Below, one piece after another: positions 44,479 to 53,675 of a stretch of DNA of 64,000 nt. The stretch spans positions 1 to 64,000 of the forward strand of contig JANQLS010000140.1 of NCBI GenBank assembly GCA_028280485.1, read 5' to 3'. Numbering within the stretch: the first letter of the stretch is position 1; every line of letters begins with the position of its first letter. Source of the DNA: Planctomycetota bacterium (GTDB lineage Bacteria > Planctomycetota > UBA8108 > JACQVS01). The position numbers were made by a program, and so were the translations under genes. Below the pieces are notes generated by a model. That model was not told the origin of the DNA, made no database searches, and was given only the letters and a program-made list of their open reading frames with translations.

Positions 44479-45423
44479 CTACTGCTCTTTCAGCAGCTGG
44501 GGAGAGCTGTAAAGAATCGCATTGTAAGCTGCACCTAAGGCTCCCGCGTTTTCACCCAATTTTGCACCGAGGATTTTGACAGAATGTCCTCCGGGACGCC
44601 ATTCCATATCCTTAAGAAAATCATTGAATGGCTGAAATAATGCGTCTTCAGCTTTGGCGATGCCTCCACCGATGATGATGGCTTCGGGATCTAAGGCATT
44701 GATCAAGGATGCACAAGCAGCCGCTAGAGCCTTGACGGAACTCAGCCAAATCTTGCGCGCTTCTTCATCTCCTGAGACATACGCGGCAACTAAAGCATGA
44801 GTCGTCGGGTATTTTCCATCCGTTCGTTTCTCGATGCTCTTATTTCCAATCGCTTCTTCGAGACTCCCTGGAGTCTTCACGCAATCGGGTTCTCCATCAC
44901 TGTCGACGGTCACATGGCCTAAATGCCCCGCTCGACCGATGTGACCCTTTAAAATTTTTCCATCAGAAAGAATGGCCCCACCTACTCCCGTTCCTAAAGT
45001 TAACATAAAGACATCTTGCATACCCTGAGCGGCTCCCGCCCAAACTTCACCACTTAAGGCTGAATGCGCATCGTTTAAAACCGGTACGGTGAGTGAATTG
45101 TCACGCAAGAAAGATCCCCAGTGAAATCTCTCTAATCCTTGTAACCTTCCCGGCATATACTCGATCGCCAAACCATCTTTTGCTTGTAAACCGGGAGCAG
45201 AAATCCCAACCCAATCGGCTGGACGCCCCACTTCATCTTCAAGTTTATTGAGTAAGACTTTTAAGTTCTTACGCCAACGGTCATCCCCATCATCTTCAGT
45301 GTCAACCGAATCGATCGCTAAAATCTTCCCACTCGAATCAGCAGCGATTCCCTTAACTTGAGTGCCTCCTAAATCTAAGCCGATGGCAAAGGCATCCTTT
45401 TGAGACTCTGCGGGTGCACTCAT
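44479..45423 (-). CDS. ROK-family sugar kinase lacking the usual zinc motif
   Basis: A 314-aa kinase. The N-terminal phosphate loop is IGLDLGGTQVKG, the catalytic Asp is in VLNDAHSALSGE, and LGTGVGGAI and the IIIGGGIA C-terminal motif are normal. The ROK zinc signature (C-x-C-G-x2-G-C-x-E) is replaced by DCVKTPGSLEE, leaving one Cys, so it is a zinc-free variant. It phosphorylates glucose or another hexose or amino sugar; which one is unknown. The ATG at 45423 overlaps the upstream SDR stop (ATGA), showing translational coupling. Confidence 0.9.
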   Translation of the reverse strand: MSAPAESQKDAFAIGLDLGGTQVKGIAADSSGKILAIDSVDTEDDGDDRWRKNLKVLLNKLEDEVGRPADWVGISAPGLQAKDGLAIEYMPGRLQGLERFHWGSFLRDNSLTVPVLNDAHSALSGEVWAGAAQGMQDVFMLTLGTGVGGAILSDGKILKGHIGRAGHLGHVTVDSDGEPDCVKTPGSLEEAIGNKSIEKRTDGKYPTTHALVAAYVSGDEEARKIWLSSVKALAAACASLINALDPEAIIIGGGIAKAEDALFQPFNDFLKDMEWRPGGHSVKILGAKLGENAGALGAAYNAILYSSPQLLKEQ

Positions 45424-46232
45424 CGTTTTTTCCAATCAGTAGGGCGACCTTCAGAAACATTCCAACCACCGTCGACATGTAAAACTTGACCCGTTACAAA
45501 ATGGGAAGCTTCAGAGAGAAAGAAAACCACTGCTGCATCTAAATCTTGAGGAACTCCCACTCGACCTCCATCCAAGGGTTGCTTCGACTGAATAAACTGA
45601 GTGATCTCATCGTTTTGAACGGCTCGTTGTGCCATCGGTGTCTCAACCAAGGCCGGGGCGATCACATTAAATCGAATCCCATCGCTTGCGTAGTAAGAAG
45701 CCGCCGATCGAGTCAATCCAACGATGGCCGCCTTTGAGGTTGCGTAAGCGTGAGTGGTGAAGTATTCAGGGCTGGGATAAGATCCGAGAACAGATCCCAT
45801 ATTTAAAATGCTTCCCGATTTTCCTGATTTCAATAACTCTTGGGCCGCAGCTCGATTGGAGTAAAAAAGAGAGGATAGATTCAAATCTAAAGTCTTTGCC
45901 CAACCCTCATCGGTGATTTCATGAAGAGGGCCATCTCCAAATCTACGACCGCTGCCACCTGCAACATGGTAGAGACCATCGAAGGCTCCAAAAGAATCAA
46001 CAGCTTGTTGCACCGCGCGAGCGGCAACCTGAGGATCAGAGGCATCCCCTTGAACGGCTTCGGCTCCTTCACCGATCTCTTTCAATGTATCAGCGATCTT
46101 CGCTTCATCTCGGCCAACGATGACGACTTTTCCACCGGCTTGAACGCAAGCTAACGCAGCCGATCGACCTAAGCCGCTCGTTCCTCCGATGATGACGAAG
46201 ACTTTATTGGATAAGGAGAGTTGGGGTGGCAT
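45420..46232 (-). CDS. Short-chain dehydrogenase/reductase
   Basis: A 270-aa classical SDR. The cofactor motif is GGTSGLGRSAA, with an active-site Ser in ILNMGSVLGS, intact Tyr-x3-Lys in HAYATSKAAI, and the C-terminal signature GQVLHVDGGWNVSEG. NAD(H) or NADP(H) is the cofactor; the substrate is probably a sugar or polyol given the operon. The ATG at 46232 starts the Rossmann fold at once, and longer open frame upstream is repeat sequence. It is the first gene of the sugar operon; its TGA overlaps the ATG of the ROK kinase. Confidence 0.9.
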   Translation of the reverse strand: MPPQLSLSNKVFVIIGGTSGLGRSAALACVQAGGKVVIVGRDEAKIADTLKEIGEGAEAVQGDASDPQVAARAVQQAVDSFGAFDGLYHVAGGSGRRFGDGPLHEITDEGWAKTLDLNLSSLFYSNRAAAQELLKSGKSGSILNMGSVLGSYPSPEYFTTHAYATSKAAIVGLTRSAASYYASDGIRFNVIAPALVETPMAQRAVQNDEITQFIQSKQPLDGGRVGVPQDLDAAVVFFLSEASHFVTGQVLHVDGGWNVSEGRPTDWKKR

Positions 46233-46264
46233 GGTTTCAGTTTCTATTTGTAGCCAATCGCACT

Positions 46265-46366
46265 TGTAGGGGCAGGGCTTGTCCCTGCCCATTCCGTAAT
46301 TTTCCAAATAACTCAAAAGGGATTACTTTGTCATTGGAGAGGGCGACCACAAGGGTTGCCCCTACA
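46265..46366. repeat. TGTAGGGG-family inverted element (R2), copy 3
   Basis: Terminal TGTAGGGGC/GCCCCTACA inverted repeats, an inner GGGCAGGG/TCCCTGCCC palindrome and a unique A/T-rich spacer. It lies in the divergent gap between the sugar operon and pqiA, 32 bp upstream of the SDR start codon, so it probably carries or displaces promoter sequence. The remaining 180 bp up to pqiA shows nothing further. Confidence 0.8.
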
Positions 46367-46551
46367 GGACGATCCGAATTTAAATCAGAATTTGAATATC
46401 AGGTAAATACGACAAAGACCGATACCCAATCAAGCTATTTATTCTAACCTACTTAGGATCTTCGTGACTTTTGAAAAAAAATAGTGAAACTGTGAAATGA
46501 CTGCATGATTCAAAGACTGTAAATGGTTCCCCCAAAGTCTCACACTCAATA

Positions 46552-47151
46552 ATGATCATGAATTCTCATCGAGCTTGCCATTGCTGCGGATTGATCCACC
46601 AACTTCCCGAGAGCACCAGCGACCAACGATTGGTTTGTACTCGCTGTGATACAACGCTCAAAGAGCCCGGTGATTCCGTCAAAAGTACCGCCCGCACATC
46701 GGCCATCACCTTAGGGGCTATCGCCCTCTACTTTCCTGCCATTCTTCTTCCCGTTCTAGAAATTGAGCAGTTAGGTCACAAAAGCTCATCTAGCATTTTA
46801 GGTGGAACATTAGATTTGCTTCACCATGGAAATTATTTCGTGGGTGGAGTCGTACTCCTGTTCTCCATCGTCTTCCCCCTCGCCAAACTCCTTTTACTCT
46901 TAGACCTCAGCCTTTTAGGTGTACTCAAAAGGAAACACCGAGCGTTCACCTATCACTTGGTGGAACTCGCGGGTAAGTGGAGCATGATGGATGTTTTACT
47001 CTTAGCCTTCATGGTGATGCTGATCAAATTGGGAACTTTAGTGAGCTTTCAATTTGGACCTGCCGTCATCGCATTCACTTTATGTGTAGTGATGAGCCTA
47101 ATAGCATCGCTTTGTTTCGACCCTCACACCATCTGGGAGCGAGACGAATGA
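46552..47151 (+). CDS. pqiA: PqiA-like membrane protein
   Basis: A 199-aa protein with a Cys4 zinc-ribbon-like start (CHCC at 9-12, CTRC about 29-32) and four membrane helices (about 49-68, 88-118, 137-165, 166-190). It has one PqiA half, where E. coli PqiA has two. It is the inner-membrane partner of an MCE lipid-transport tunnel. Starts at 46552 and 46558 are both possible. The TGA overlaps the ATG of the MCE gene (ATGA), so the pair is translationally coupled. Confidence 0.88.
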   Translation: MIMNSHRACHCCGLIHQLPESTSDQRLVCTRCDTTLKEPGDSVKSTARTSAITLGAIALYFPAILLPVLEIEQLGHKSSSSILGGTLDLLHHGNYFVGGVVLLFSIVFPLAKLLLLLDLSLLGVLKRKHRAFTYHLVELAGKWSMMDVLLLAFMVMLIKLGTLVSFQFGPAVIAFTLCVVMSLIASLCFDPHTIWERDE

Positions 47152-48989
47152 ATACTGAAAATCAAAATCAACAATCTACCGAATTCCCCCAAGCCCAAAT
47201 CCAACCCGCAAACTCAACGAGTATGTCTGTTCTCAAAGCTACAAAGCTTTGGTGGCTGACCTTGATTTGTGTTCTTATCAGCTTGGGGCTCGTCTACTGG
47301 TCAAGCCGTCCTCAAGGAATGGAGATTCAAATTCATTTCGATGAGGGGCATGGCTTGAAAATCGGAGATGCCCTGAAATTTAAAGGGATCGATGTGGGGA
47401 CGGTTAAAGACATTCAGTTGTCGAAAGATTCTAAGCAAGTCGATGTGACCGCCGTACTGTTCGAGGAATCGAAGAACTTAGCTCATCAAGGATGCGATTT
47501 TTGGATCGTTCGGCCTCAGGTCAGCCTGAGTAAAGTGAGTGGACTAGAAACAGTAGTGGGTGCGAGATACGTTCAAGTGAGACCCAGTCAAAATCCAGGT
47601 CCAGCAGCTCATTTCTTTAACGGCATGACTGCGCCCCCCACAATCGCCAACATATCGCCCTTCAAAATTCATATCAACTTCGACGAAGGTCACGGTTTGA
47701 AAAAGGGGGATTTGTTACTTTACCGAGGAATTGAAATTGGTGAAGTTACCGAGGTGGTTCTTCAAGAGGATCTTTCCGGGGTTCAAGTCACGATCCATTT
47801 AGTTAAAAGTGCTCAATCGATCGCCCGTACGGGAACGTTGTTTTGGATCGAAAGGCCTTCCGTCAGTCTCAGTGGAGTCCGAGGACTCGATACCATCGTC
47901 GGTGGAAGATACGTCACCCTTCTTCCCGGCCCCGATAACACCTTCACCCAACTCGTTTTTAAAGGCTTGTCTGAAGCCCCTCCCATCTTGGAACGTTCAG
48001 AAGGTGGATTAGAAATCATCCTTGAAGCTCAAGAAAGAAACGGCTTACAGCCCAGTTCCCCCGTAACGTATCGAGGCATCTCCGTCGGTTATATCACTTC
48101 AGTGGGATTGGCTAGTGATGCGGGTCTCGTTGAGGCCCGGGCTTATATCAAACCCACGTTTAGGCATTTGGTTCGAGTCGACTCCATGTTTTGGGCAATC
48201 AGTGGAGTGGAAGTTGAACTGGGATTCACTGGAGTCAAAATGAATATGGAATCACTCCAGACGATCACTGCCGGAGGAGTCGCCTTCAGAACTCCAAAAT
48301 CGAATAGCGCCAATGCGACAACCGGTAGACGCTTTGATTTAGCGACAGAAGTCGAGCCTTCATGGCTCGAATGGGAACCCCAACTGGCAGTAGGAACGCA
48401 TCTGCTTCCAGGGGGTTTGACTCTCCCCTCGCCCGCGAGAGCCTCTCTCAACTGGAGTGAACGTAACTACGTCGGTTTACTTCGAGACCGTCAACGCGAC
48501 GGTTGGATCCTTCCCTTATCAAATTCAAAGTTGATCAGCTTGTCCGATATGCTCTCTCCGGTCGAAGGAGCCCACGAGGGAAAAACAACGCTCGCCGTAG
48601 AAGGACAGGAACTTACCATCACTGAAGATAACTCGGTTTCAAAATCTGGGGTCAGCATCTTCACCCTTCATTCATCTCAATCCATCTTCACCAATCTTTG
48701 GCCTTCAGCTCGACTGCGGAGCCCTAAAGAACCTGAAGATTGCATTCTCTGGATCAGCGCAAGTGAACCAGCTCTACCCATCGCTCAAGGACGAATGGAA
48801 AAACAGACTCCCGAAGCCGAAGGATCAACACCCCACTGGCAATTCAAGCAAGAGCTCTCCTTTGAAGACAGCTGGAATGGAGCCTCGGTCATCTCAAGGA
48901 ACGACGGTAAGTTGATTGGCTTTTTACATCTTTCGGATGGGAATCCAAAGATCATTCCGCTGCCGGAGAAGTTGTTTTCCAAGTCATAA
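47148..48989 (+). CDS. pqiB: PqiB-like MCE-domain protein
   Basis: A 613-aa protein with one N-terminal membrane helix (about 32-52) and three tandem MCE domains, starting at about 60 (EGHGLKIGDALKFKGIDVG), 173 (EGHGLKKGDLLLYRGIEIG) and 290 (RNGLQPSSPVTYRGISVG). As in E. coli PqiB, three MCE rings would stack into a periplasmic tunnel carrying lipid between membranes. In place of the long C-terminal coiled coil of PqiB, the C-terminal 200 residues are beta-rich. No pqiC lipoprotein follows. It is coupled to pqiA by a 4-base overlap. Confidence 0.9.
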   Translation: MNTENQNQQSTEFPQAQIQPANSTSMSVLKATKLWWLTLICVLISLGLVYWSSRPQGMEIQIHFDEGHGLKIGDALKFKGIDVGTVKDIQLSKDSKQVDVTAVLFEESKNLAHQGCDFWIVRPQVSLSKVSGLETVVGARYVQVRPSQNPGPAAHFFNGMTAPPTIANISPFKIHINFDEGHGLKKGDLLLYRGIEIGEVTEVVLQEDLSGVQVTIHLVKSAQSIARTGTLFWIERPSVSLSGVRGLDTIVGGRYVTLLPGPDNTFTQLVFKGLSEAPPILERSEGGLEIILEAQERNGLQPSSPVTYRGISVGYITSVGLASDAGLVEARAYIKPTFRHLVRVDSMFWAISGVEVELGFTGVKMNMESLQTITAGGVAFRTPKSNSANATTGRRFDLATEVEPSWLEWEPQLAVGTHLLPGGLTLPSPARASLNWSERNYVGLLRDRQRDGWILPLSNSKLISLSDMLSPVEGAHEGKTTLAVEGQELTITEDNSVSKSGVSIFTLHSSQSIFTNLWPSARLRSPKEPEDCILWISASEPALPIAQGRMEKQTPEAEGSTPHWQFKQELSFEDSWNGASVISRNDGKLIGFLHLSDGNPKIIPLPEKLFSKS

Positions 48990-49123
48990 AAACATGAACA
49001 GGGGGAAGGTTGTAATGAGGGGCGATTACGAAGCTCAAATATGTTACAACAACGGCAATAATCGAATTGAAGATAAATACGGGCATGACTGCCTTTACGA
49101 TTAATGTCAGAAGATTCCCTTTG

Positions 49124-49801
49124 ATGAAAAAAACAGAAAAAGCCGAGAAGATCCGAGAGGCCTTAGAAGATCTTTACCCTAAGCCCCCAATTCCATTAGA
49201 TCACCGGGATCCCTACACTCTCCTGGTCGCAGTCTTACTCTCAGCTCAGACCACAGATAAGAGAGTGAATCTCGTTACTCCCGATTTATTTAAGCGGGCT
49301 GACAACCCCTTCGACATGGCTCAAGTACCGGAGCCAGAGATCCTTGAATTGATTCGTACTTGCGGGTTAGCACCAGGTAAGTCCAAGGCCATCAAAAAGC
49401 TATCTCAAATACTGGTCGATGAATACGACGGCGAAGTTCCAGATAATATTGAGGCATTAGAGTCACTTCCCGGAGTAGGGCACAAAACAGCAAGCGTAGT
49501 GATGACTCAAGCCTTCGGCCAACCCGCCTTTCCCGTGGATACTCATATTCACCGACTAGCTTCACGCTGGGGCCTATCTAAGGGAACAACGGTTGAACAA
49601 ACCGAAAGAGATTTGAAGAAACTCTTCCCCGAAGAAACTTGGGCTAAGCTCCATCTCCAGATCATTTTCTTTGGAAGAGAATATTGCCCCGCTCAACGAC
49701 ATGATTTAGAGGAGTGCCCCATCTGTTCCTGGGCAGCGACGAAGAAGAGAAAATTGGAAGAAGCAAAGAAAAAGAAGAAGGCCAAGAGAACGAAAAAATA
49801 A
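49124..49801 (+). CDS. nth: Endonuclease III (DNA glycosylase/AP lyase)
   Basis: A 225-aa base-excision repair enzyme. The helix-hairpin-helix is LPGVGHKTASVV with catalytic K121, and the catalytic Asp D139 is in FPVDTHIHR. The cluster loop has C188-x9-C198-x2-C201 and no fourth Cys, unlike E. coli Nth (C-x6-C-x2-C-x5-C), so the [4Fe-4S] cluster may be altered or absent. The C-terminus is Lys-rich. The ATG at 49124 is chosen to match the family N-terminus; earlier in-frame ATGs exist. The 3' end is 7 bp from the convergent kinase gene. Confidence 0.93.
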   Translation: MKKTEKAEKIREALEDLYPKPPIPLDHRDPYTLLVAVLLSAQTTDKRVNLVTPDLFKRADNPFDMAQVPEPEILELIRTCGLAPGKSKAIKKLSQILVDEYDGEVPDNIEALESLPGVGHKTASVVMTQAFGQPAFPVDTHIHRLASRWGLSKGTTVEQTERDLKKLFPEETWAKLHLQIIFFGREYCPAQRHDLEECPICSWAATKKRKLEEAKKKKKAKRTKK

Positions 49802-49808
49802 GGACATG

Positions 49809-52800
49809 TTAGTTCTTTAATTGAGTCGGCGAGAAAATGCCTCGATTCAAAATTGCTTTCGATTGTCTCAATAAATATCCCTTATGGTCAGGATAAGCTT
49901 CAACCAAGGGTTGAACGTGGTAAACCGCATCCGCCCAGCGATTTTCTTTTTCGCTTTGAATCAATTCTCGTCGATGCCAAGCCAACACGTCTTCTTTGCT
50001 TGTGGTAAATAAATCGTTTTCTTTACTTTTTAGTTCTTCCCAAAGACTCATGAGTTGATGGCGGTTTAGGCGCGTTTCACCTCGAATGGAATTCATTTTT
50101 TGAGTGGAAAGTAAATTGGCGATCTTCACTAAATTTTCTGGAGATCTATACCTTTGAGGTAAATTCCAAAGAAGCGGAGGCCCTTCATAATTACAAAAGG
50201 CAATCTGATGCCCACGAGGATTGAAGGCTATTGAAACTCCCGCTCTTCCCATCGAGAACGGGTAGTTGACTAACTCCCCTGTTTTACGATCCCACAGCTT
50301 GTGATACCCATCGTATCCGATCGTAGCAATCCACCTTCCTTGTTTATCGAAATCGATATCGATCACTCCTCCCTTGTGACGAAGGTCATCTAACCAGAGT
50401 TCATCCGTTTCAAGGTTCCATATTCGAGTAATATGATCCGATCCAAACGTGGTTAAGAATTTCTCATCGTCACTAAAGAGTGCGTATTTCAACATGGGTG
50501 AATGGTAAAAACTTTTTACCTTTTCGCCGTTAAGTGGATTCCAAAACTGGGCTTTCCCACTTTTTCCACAGGTTACAAGGTAATCTCCGCTCGGACTGTA
50601 GATCACTGAAGTGTAGGTTTCTTCCCTTCCTTCAGTCTCATCGATAATCGGAGTTATAGGCTTTAAAGTGTTCGCATCCCATATGATTAATGTGGCAACT
50701 TCATCGACACTTGCACAAGTAGTTCCGTCAGGGCTGAAGGCCACGCCACTGATCGCCCTCTTCCCATGAACCTTCCAGGGACTCAGTTCTTTACCTGTTT
50801 CAATATCAATGACTTTTATTTTTCCACTTTGAGTCCCGGCTAGAATTCTTGTCCCAGAAGCATTGAAACAAATTCTCTTAACTCTTCCGGCCCCATCGAT
50901 TTTAGAAACCATGAGTTTCTCATCTTCGACTCTCCACACTCTGGCTATATTTTTATTATCGATAGTAGCAAGGTAGGTCCCAGTAGGATCAAACTCAGCA
51001 AAGACTGTTCCTGGTATGTGAACGAGTCCCTTGGAGACGTTTCCATTATTCGTGTCATGAAGCAACACTTGCCGATAGGTTCCAGCAACAGCAACCTGAG
51101 AGCCATCGGGTGAGTATTCAACTTTTTTAAACTTTCCGGAGTAACCAATTTGAGTTAAGGGAATAAACGGAGTTGCAGTTGACGCATAATCCCAAACTCG
51201 AACTAAACCGGTGTCGTCCCCAGTGACCAAATACCTTTTACGCTTGCTCGTTGCAATAGCTGAAACTGCGGTAGGACTCCACAACTTGGAATAAAATACA
51301 CTACTTCCAGACCAAGCCGACAAGGTATTAACTCTTCCTTCTATATTGGAGGAAATTAAAAAATTTGAATCTTGAGTAAAACATGCGAATCTTCCTGACT
51401 TATAAGGCTCTAAAGGGTTAAATAAAATTCTTCCCGATTCCGAACTACGAACCGTGATCTCCCTGCGAATACCATGAACTAGAAATTGTTGTCCACCAGG
51501 AGAAAATTCAAATCCTCTAATTTTATGTTTTTCACTTACTCTTTGAATCACACCGGATTCTAAATCGACGAGAGCGACATAAGAACTCGCCCCACCGATG
51601 AGGACTTTATTTTTCTTAGGATGAAATTTTAGATACCATAGTTGCTCACCTCCCGTGTCAATTTTCCTTGTGGGGTAAGCTTCCTTTGAATTCTTCCAAT
51701 CCCAAACATCTAATAAATTATTTCGAGTTACGGTGGCAATGAGTTGGTCATCAGAACTAAACAGGCTAGCGTGAATCGGTCCAGCTACTTTTCTTTGGGA
51801 AACAACTTTCAGAGTATTCAACTCCCATACGAGTAAATCCCCCTTCAAACCAGAACCTAAAATATGCTTTCCCTGAGAGTCAAAGGTGGCCGAAGTAACT
51901 GGGGATAACTCTTTGATTTGTTTGTGAATTTTAAAGGGATAACAACTCCCGACCACCAAAGGGCTTCCCATGTTGTAGGTAATGAAATGATTGCCGTCCG
52001 GAGAAAATTGAAAATGGCTGGGGCGATCACCTAAAGTCAATGTGGCTTTATTCTCGGATTCCTCCAGGCCCCTGATGTGAACCTTTCTTTCCCAAGTGCT
52101 AATAGCGATATTCTTATTATTAGGTGAGATGGAGACGGAGTATATGGGGCTATCAAAATTCCATTGCTGAACCAGTTTGGGTAAGCGTTGAAGAACGCAC
52201 TCAAAGCGAAATTGATGAATCAAAGCGCGCTCGGGATCATTTTCCTCATTTTTGAATGCTTCGGCAATTCTAGGTAGTGCGCTGACCGCATCGTCATTTT
52301 CAATATAACGGGCGGCCTCCGCTATCATCAGGCGTGCGCTTTCTTGTGCTGTTTGCCTTTTCGAATTTTCAGCTTCGATATTTAAATTGATGGTAGCGGT
52401 TATAAATGCGACAAATAAAGAAGCCGCTAAAAGAATCAATCCCGCAACAAGAGGCTTCCTTTTCGCCCATCGCCAAACTCGCTCCAGGTTCCCTACAGGT
52501 CGAGCTTGAATCGGCTCTCCATTTAAGAATCTTTTGATATCAAAAGCGAGTTCACCAGCGGTCGCGTAACGTCGAGTTGGATCTTTTTCGATCGCCTTTA
52601 TGCAAATCGTCTCTAAATCTTTGGGGATATGATCATTGAGGCTTCGAGGTTTCCTAGGCTCTTCATAAAGAACTTGGTAAACCAACATCGTACGTGATCC
52701 TCGAAACGGGCGCTCATGACAAAGCATCTCGTAGAGGATGACACCTAAGCTATAAATATCTGAGGAAGCATTAACTTGATTATGTTCCCCCTTAGCTTGC

Positions 52801-53675
52801 TCGGGAGCCATGTAAGCGGGGGTTCCCAAGAGTTCACCGTCTAAGGTCACAGTGACGTCTTCGCCCTCTAAGCGAGCTAAGCCAAAATCAGAAATATGAG
52901 GCTTTCCATTTGCATCGAGAAGAATATTGGCAGGCTTAAGATCTCGGTGAGTCACTCTCTCGCTATGAGCGTAATCTAGAGCTAATGCTATCTCCCTAAT
53001 CCATTCAGCCACTTGTTTAAAACTGGGTCGACTCTTCGACAGTCGTTCGGCGAGAGTTTCCCCCTCGATAAACTCGCTGACGATATACGGCGTCTCATCA
53101 AAACAACCGCTATCATAAACTTGAACGATATTGGGATGACGAAGCTTAGCACTACTTCGGGCCTCTCTGAGGAACCTTTCAATGTCATCATCGTGAACGA
53201 GCTTACCTTGGCGAGGAATTTTGATGGCAACTTCACGCTGAAGTTCTCGGTCCCTTCCTAAATAAACAACTCCGAAGGCCCCTTTGCCGAGGGTATGCAG
53301 GATATCAAATTTCGAAATTTGAGAAGGTACTTGGTAATGACCCAGTGAAACTCGGTGCCGAGAAGCAACGGTAAAGGCTTGACCACAGTTGGGACAGTCG
53401 ATCAAGCTCGAAGGGTTACCTTCTAAATCGATGATCTGTTCACAATTGGGACAACTGTATTCATGGATGCTTTCCGGTTGCGCTATGGGGGGTAATTCGC
53501 TTGAGCCTTTTCGCAGGAACTCGATAACGGAGATTCTCCGCTTCAAATCACTCGCTAGCTCAGGGTGGGCTTCTAAGTAATTTTCTAACTGAGGAGACTC
53601 ACCTCGCAACTTCGAATCGAGATATTCTTCGGCAAGTTCTTCTATTCTTTCTTTTCTGGATAGCTCATCCGACAT
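49809..53675 (-). CDS. Ser/Thr protein kinase with zinc ribbon and WD40 propellers
   Basis: A 1288-aa membrane protein. An N-terminal helical segment (1-60) is followed by a C-x2-C…C-x2-C zinc ribbon (75-97) and a Hanks kinase domain (about 122-390): G-loop GKGAFGVVYLG, K152, HRD 243-245 with KPAN, DFG 263-265 and the APE-type MAPEQ. A membrane helix (about 410-432) leads to about 15 WD40-like repeats (500-1215) outside or inside the membrane. The catalytic residues are all present. This architecture is typical of planctomycetes. The start overlaps the end of the sigma-factor gene by 11 bp, so kinase and sigma factor are a coupled regulatory pair. Confidence 0.93.
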   Translation of the reverse strand: MSDELSRKERIEELAEEYLDSKLRGESPQLENYLEAHPELASDLKRRISVIEFLRKGSSELPPIAQPESIHEYSCPNCEQIIDLEGNPSSLIDCPNCGQAFTVASRHRVSLGHYQVPSQISKFDILHTLGKGAFGVVYLGRDRELQREVAIKIPRQGKLVHDDDIERFLREARSSAKLRHPNIVQVYDSGCFDETPYIVSEFIEGETLAERLSKSRPSFKQVAEWIREIALALDYAHSERVTHRDLKPANILLDANGKPHISDFGLARLEGEDVTVTLDGELLGTPAYMAPEQAKGEHNQVNASSDIYSLGVILYEMLCHERPFRGSRTMLVYQVLYEEPRKPRSLNDHIPKDLETICIKAIEKDPTRRYATAGELAFDIKRFLNGEPIQARPVGNLERVWRWAKRKPLVAGLILLAASLFVAFITATINLNIEAENSKRQTAQESARLMIAEAARYIENDDAVSALPRIAEAFKNEENDPERALIHQFRFECVLQRLPKLVQQWNFDSPIYSVSISPNNKNIAISTWERKVHIRGLEESENKATLTLGDRPSHFQFSPDGNHFITYNMGSPLVVGSCYPFKIHKQIKELSPVTSATFDSQGKHILGSGLKGDLLVWELNTLKVVSQRKVAGPIHASLFSSDDQLIATVTRNNLLDVWDWKNSKEAYPTRKIDTGGEQLWYLKFHPKKNKVLIGGASSYVALVDLESGVIQRVSEKHKIRGFEFSPGGQQFLVHGIRREITVRSSESGRILFNPLEPYKSGRFACFTQDSNFLISSNIEGRVNTLSAWSGSSVFYSKLWSPTAVSAIATSKRKRYLVTGDDTGLVRVWDYASTATPFIPLTQIGYSGKFKKVEYSPDGSQVAVAGTYRQVLLHDTNNGNVSKGLVHIPGTVFAEFDPTGTYLATIDNKNIARVWRVEDEKLMVSKIDGAGRVKRICFNASGTRILAGTQSGKIKVIDIETGKELSPWKVHGKRAISGVAFSPDGTTCASVDEVATLIIWDANTLKPITPIIDETEGREETYTSVIYSPSGDYLVTCGKSGKAQFWNPLNGEKVKSFYHSPMLKYALFSDDEKFLTTFGSDHITRIWNLETDELWLDDLRHKGGVIDIDFDKQGRWIATIGYDGYHKLWDRKTGELVNYPFSMGRAGVSIAFNPRGHQIAFCNYEGPPLLWNLPQRYRSPENLVKIANLLSTQKMNSIRGETRLNRHQLMSLWEELKSKENDLFTTSKEDVLAWHRRELIQSEKENRWADAVYHVQPLVEAYPDHKGYLLRQSKAILNRGIFSPTQLKN

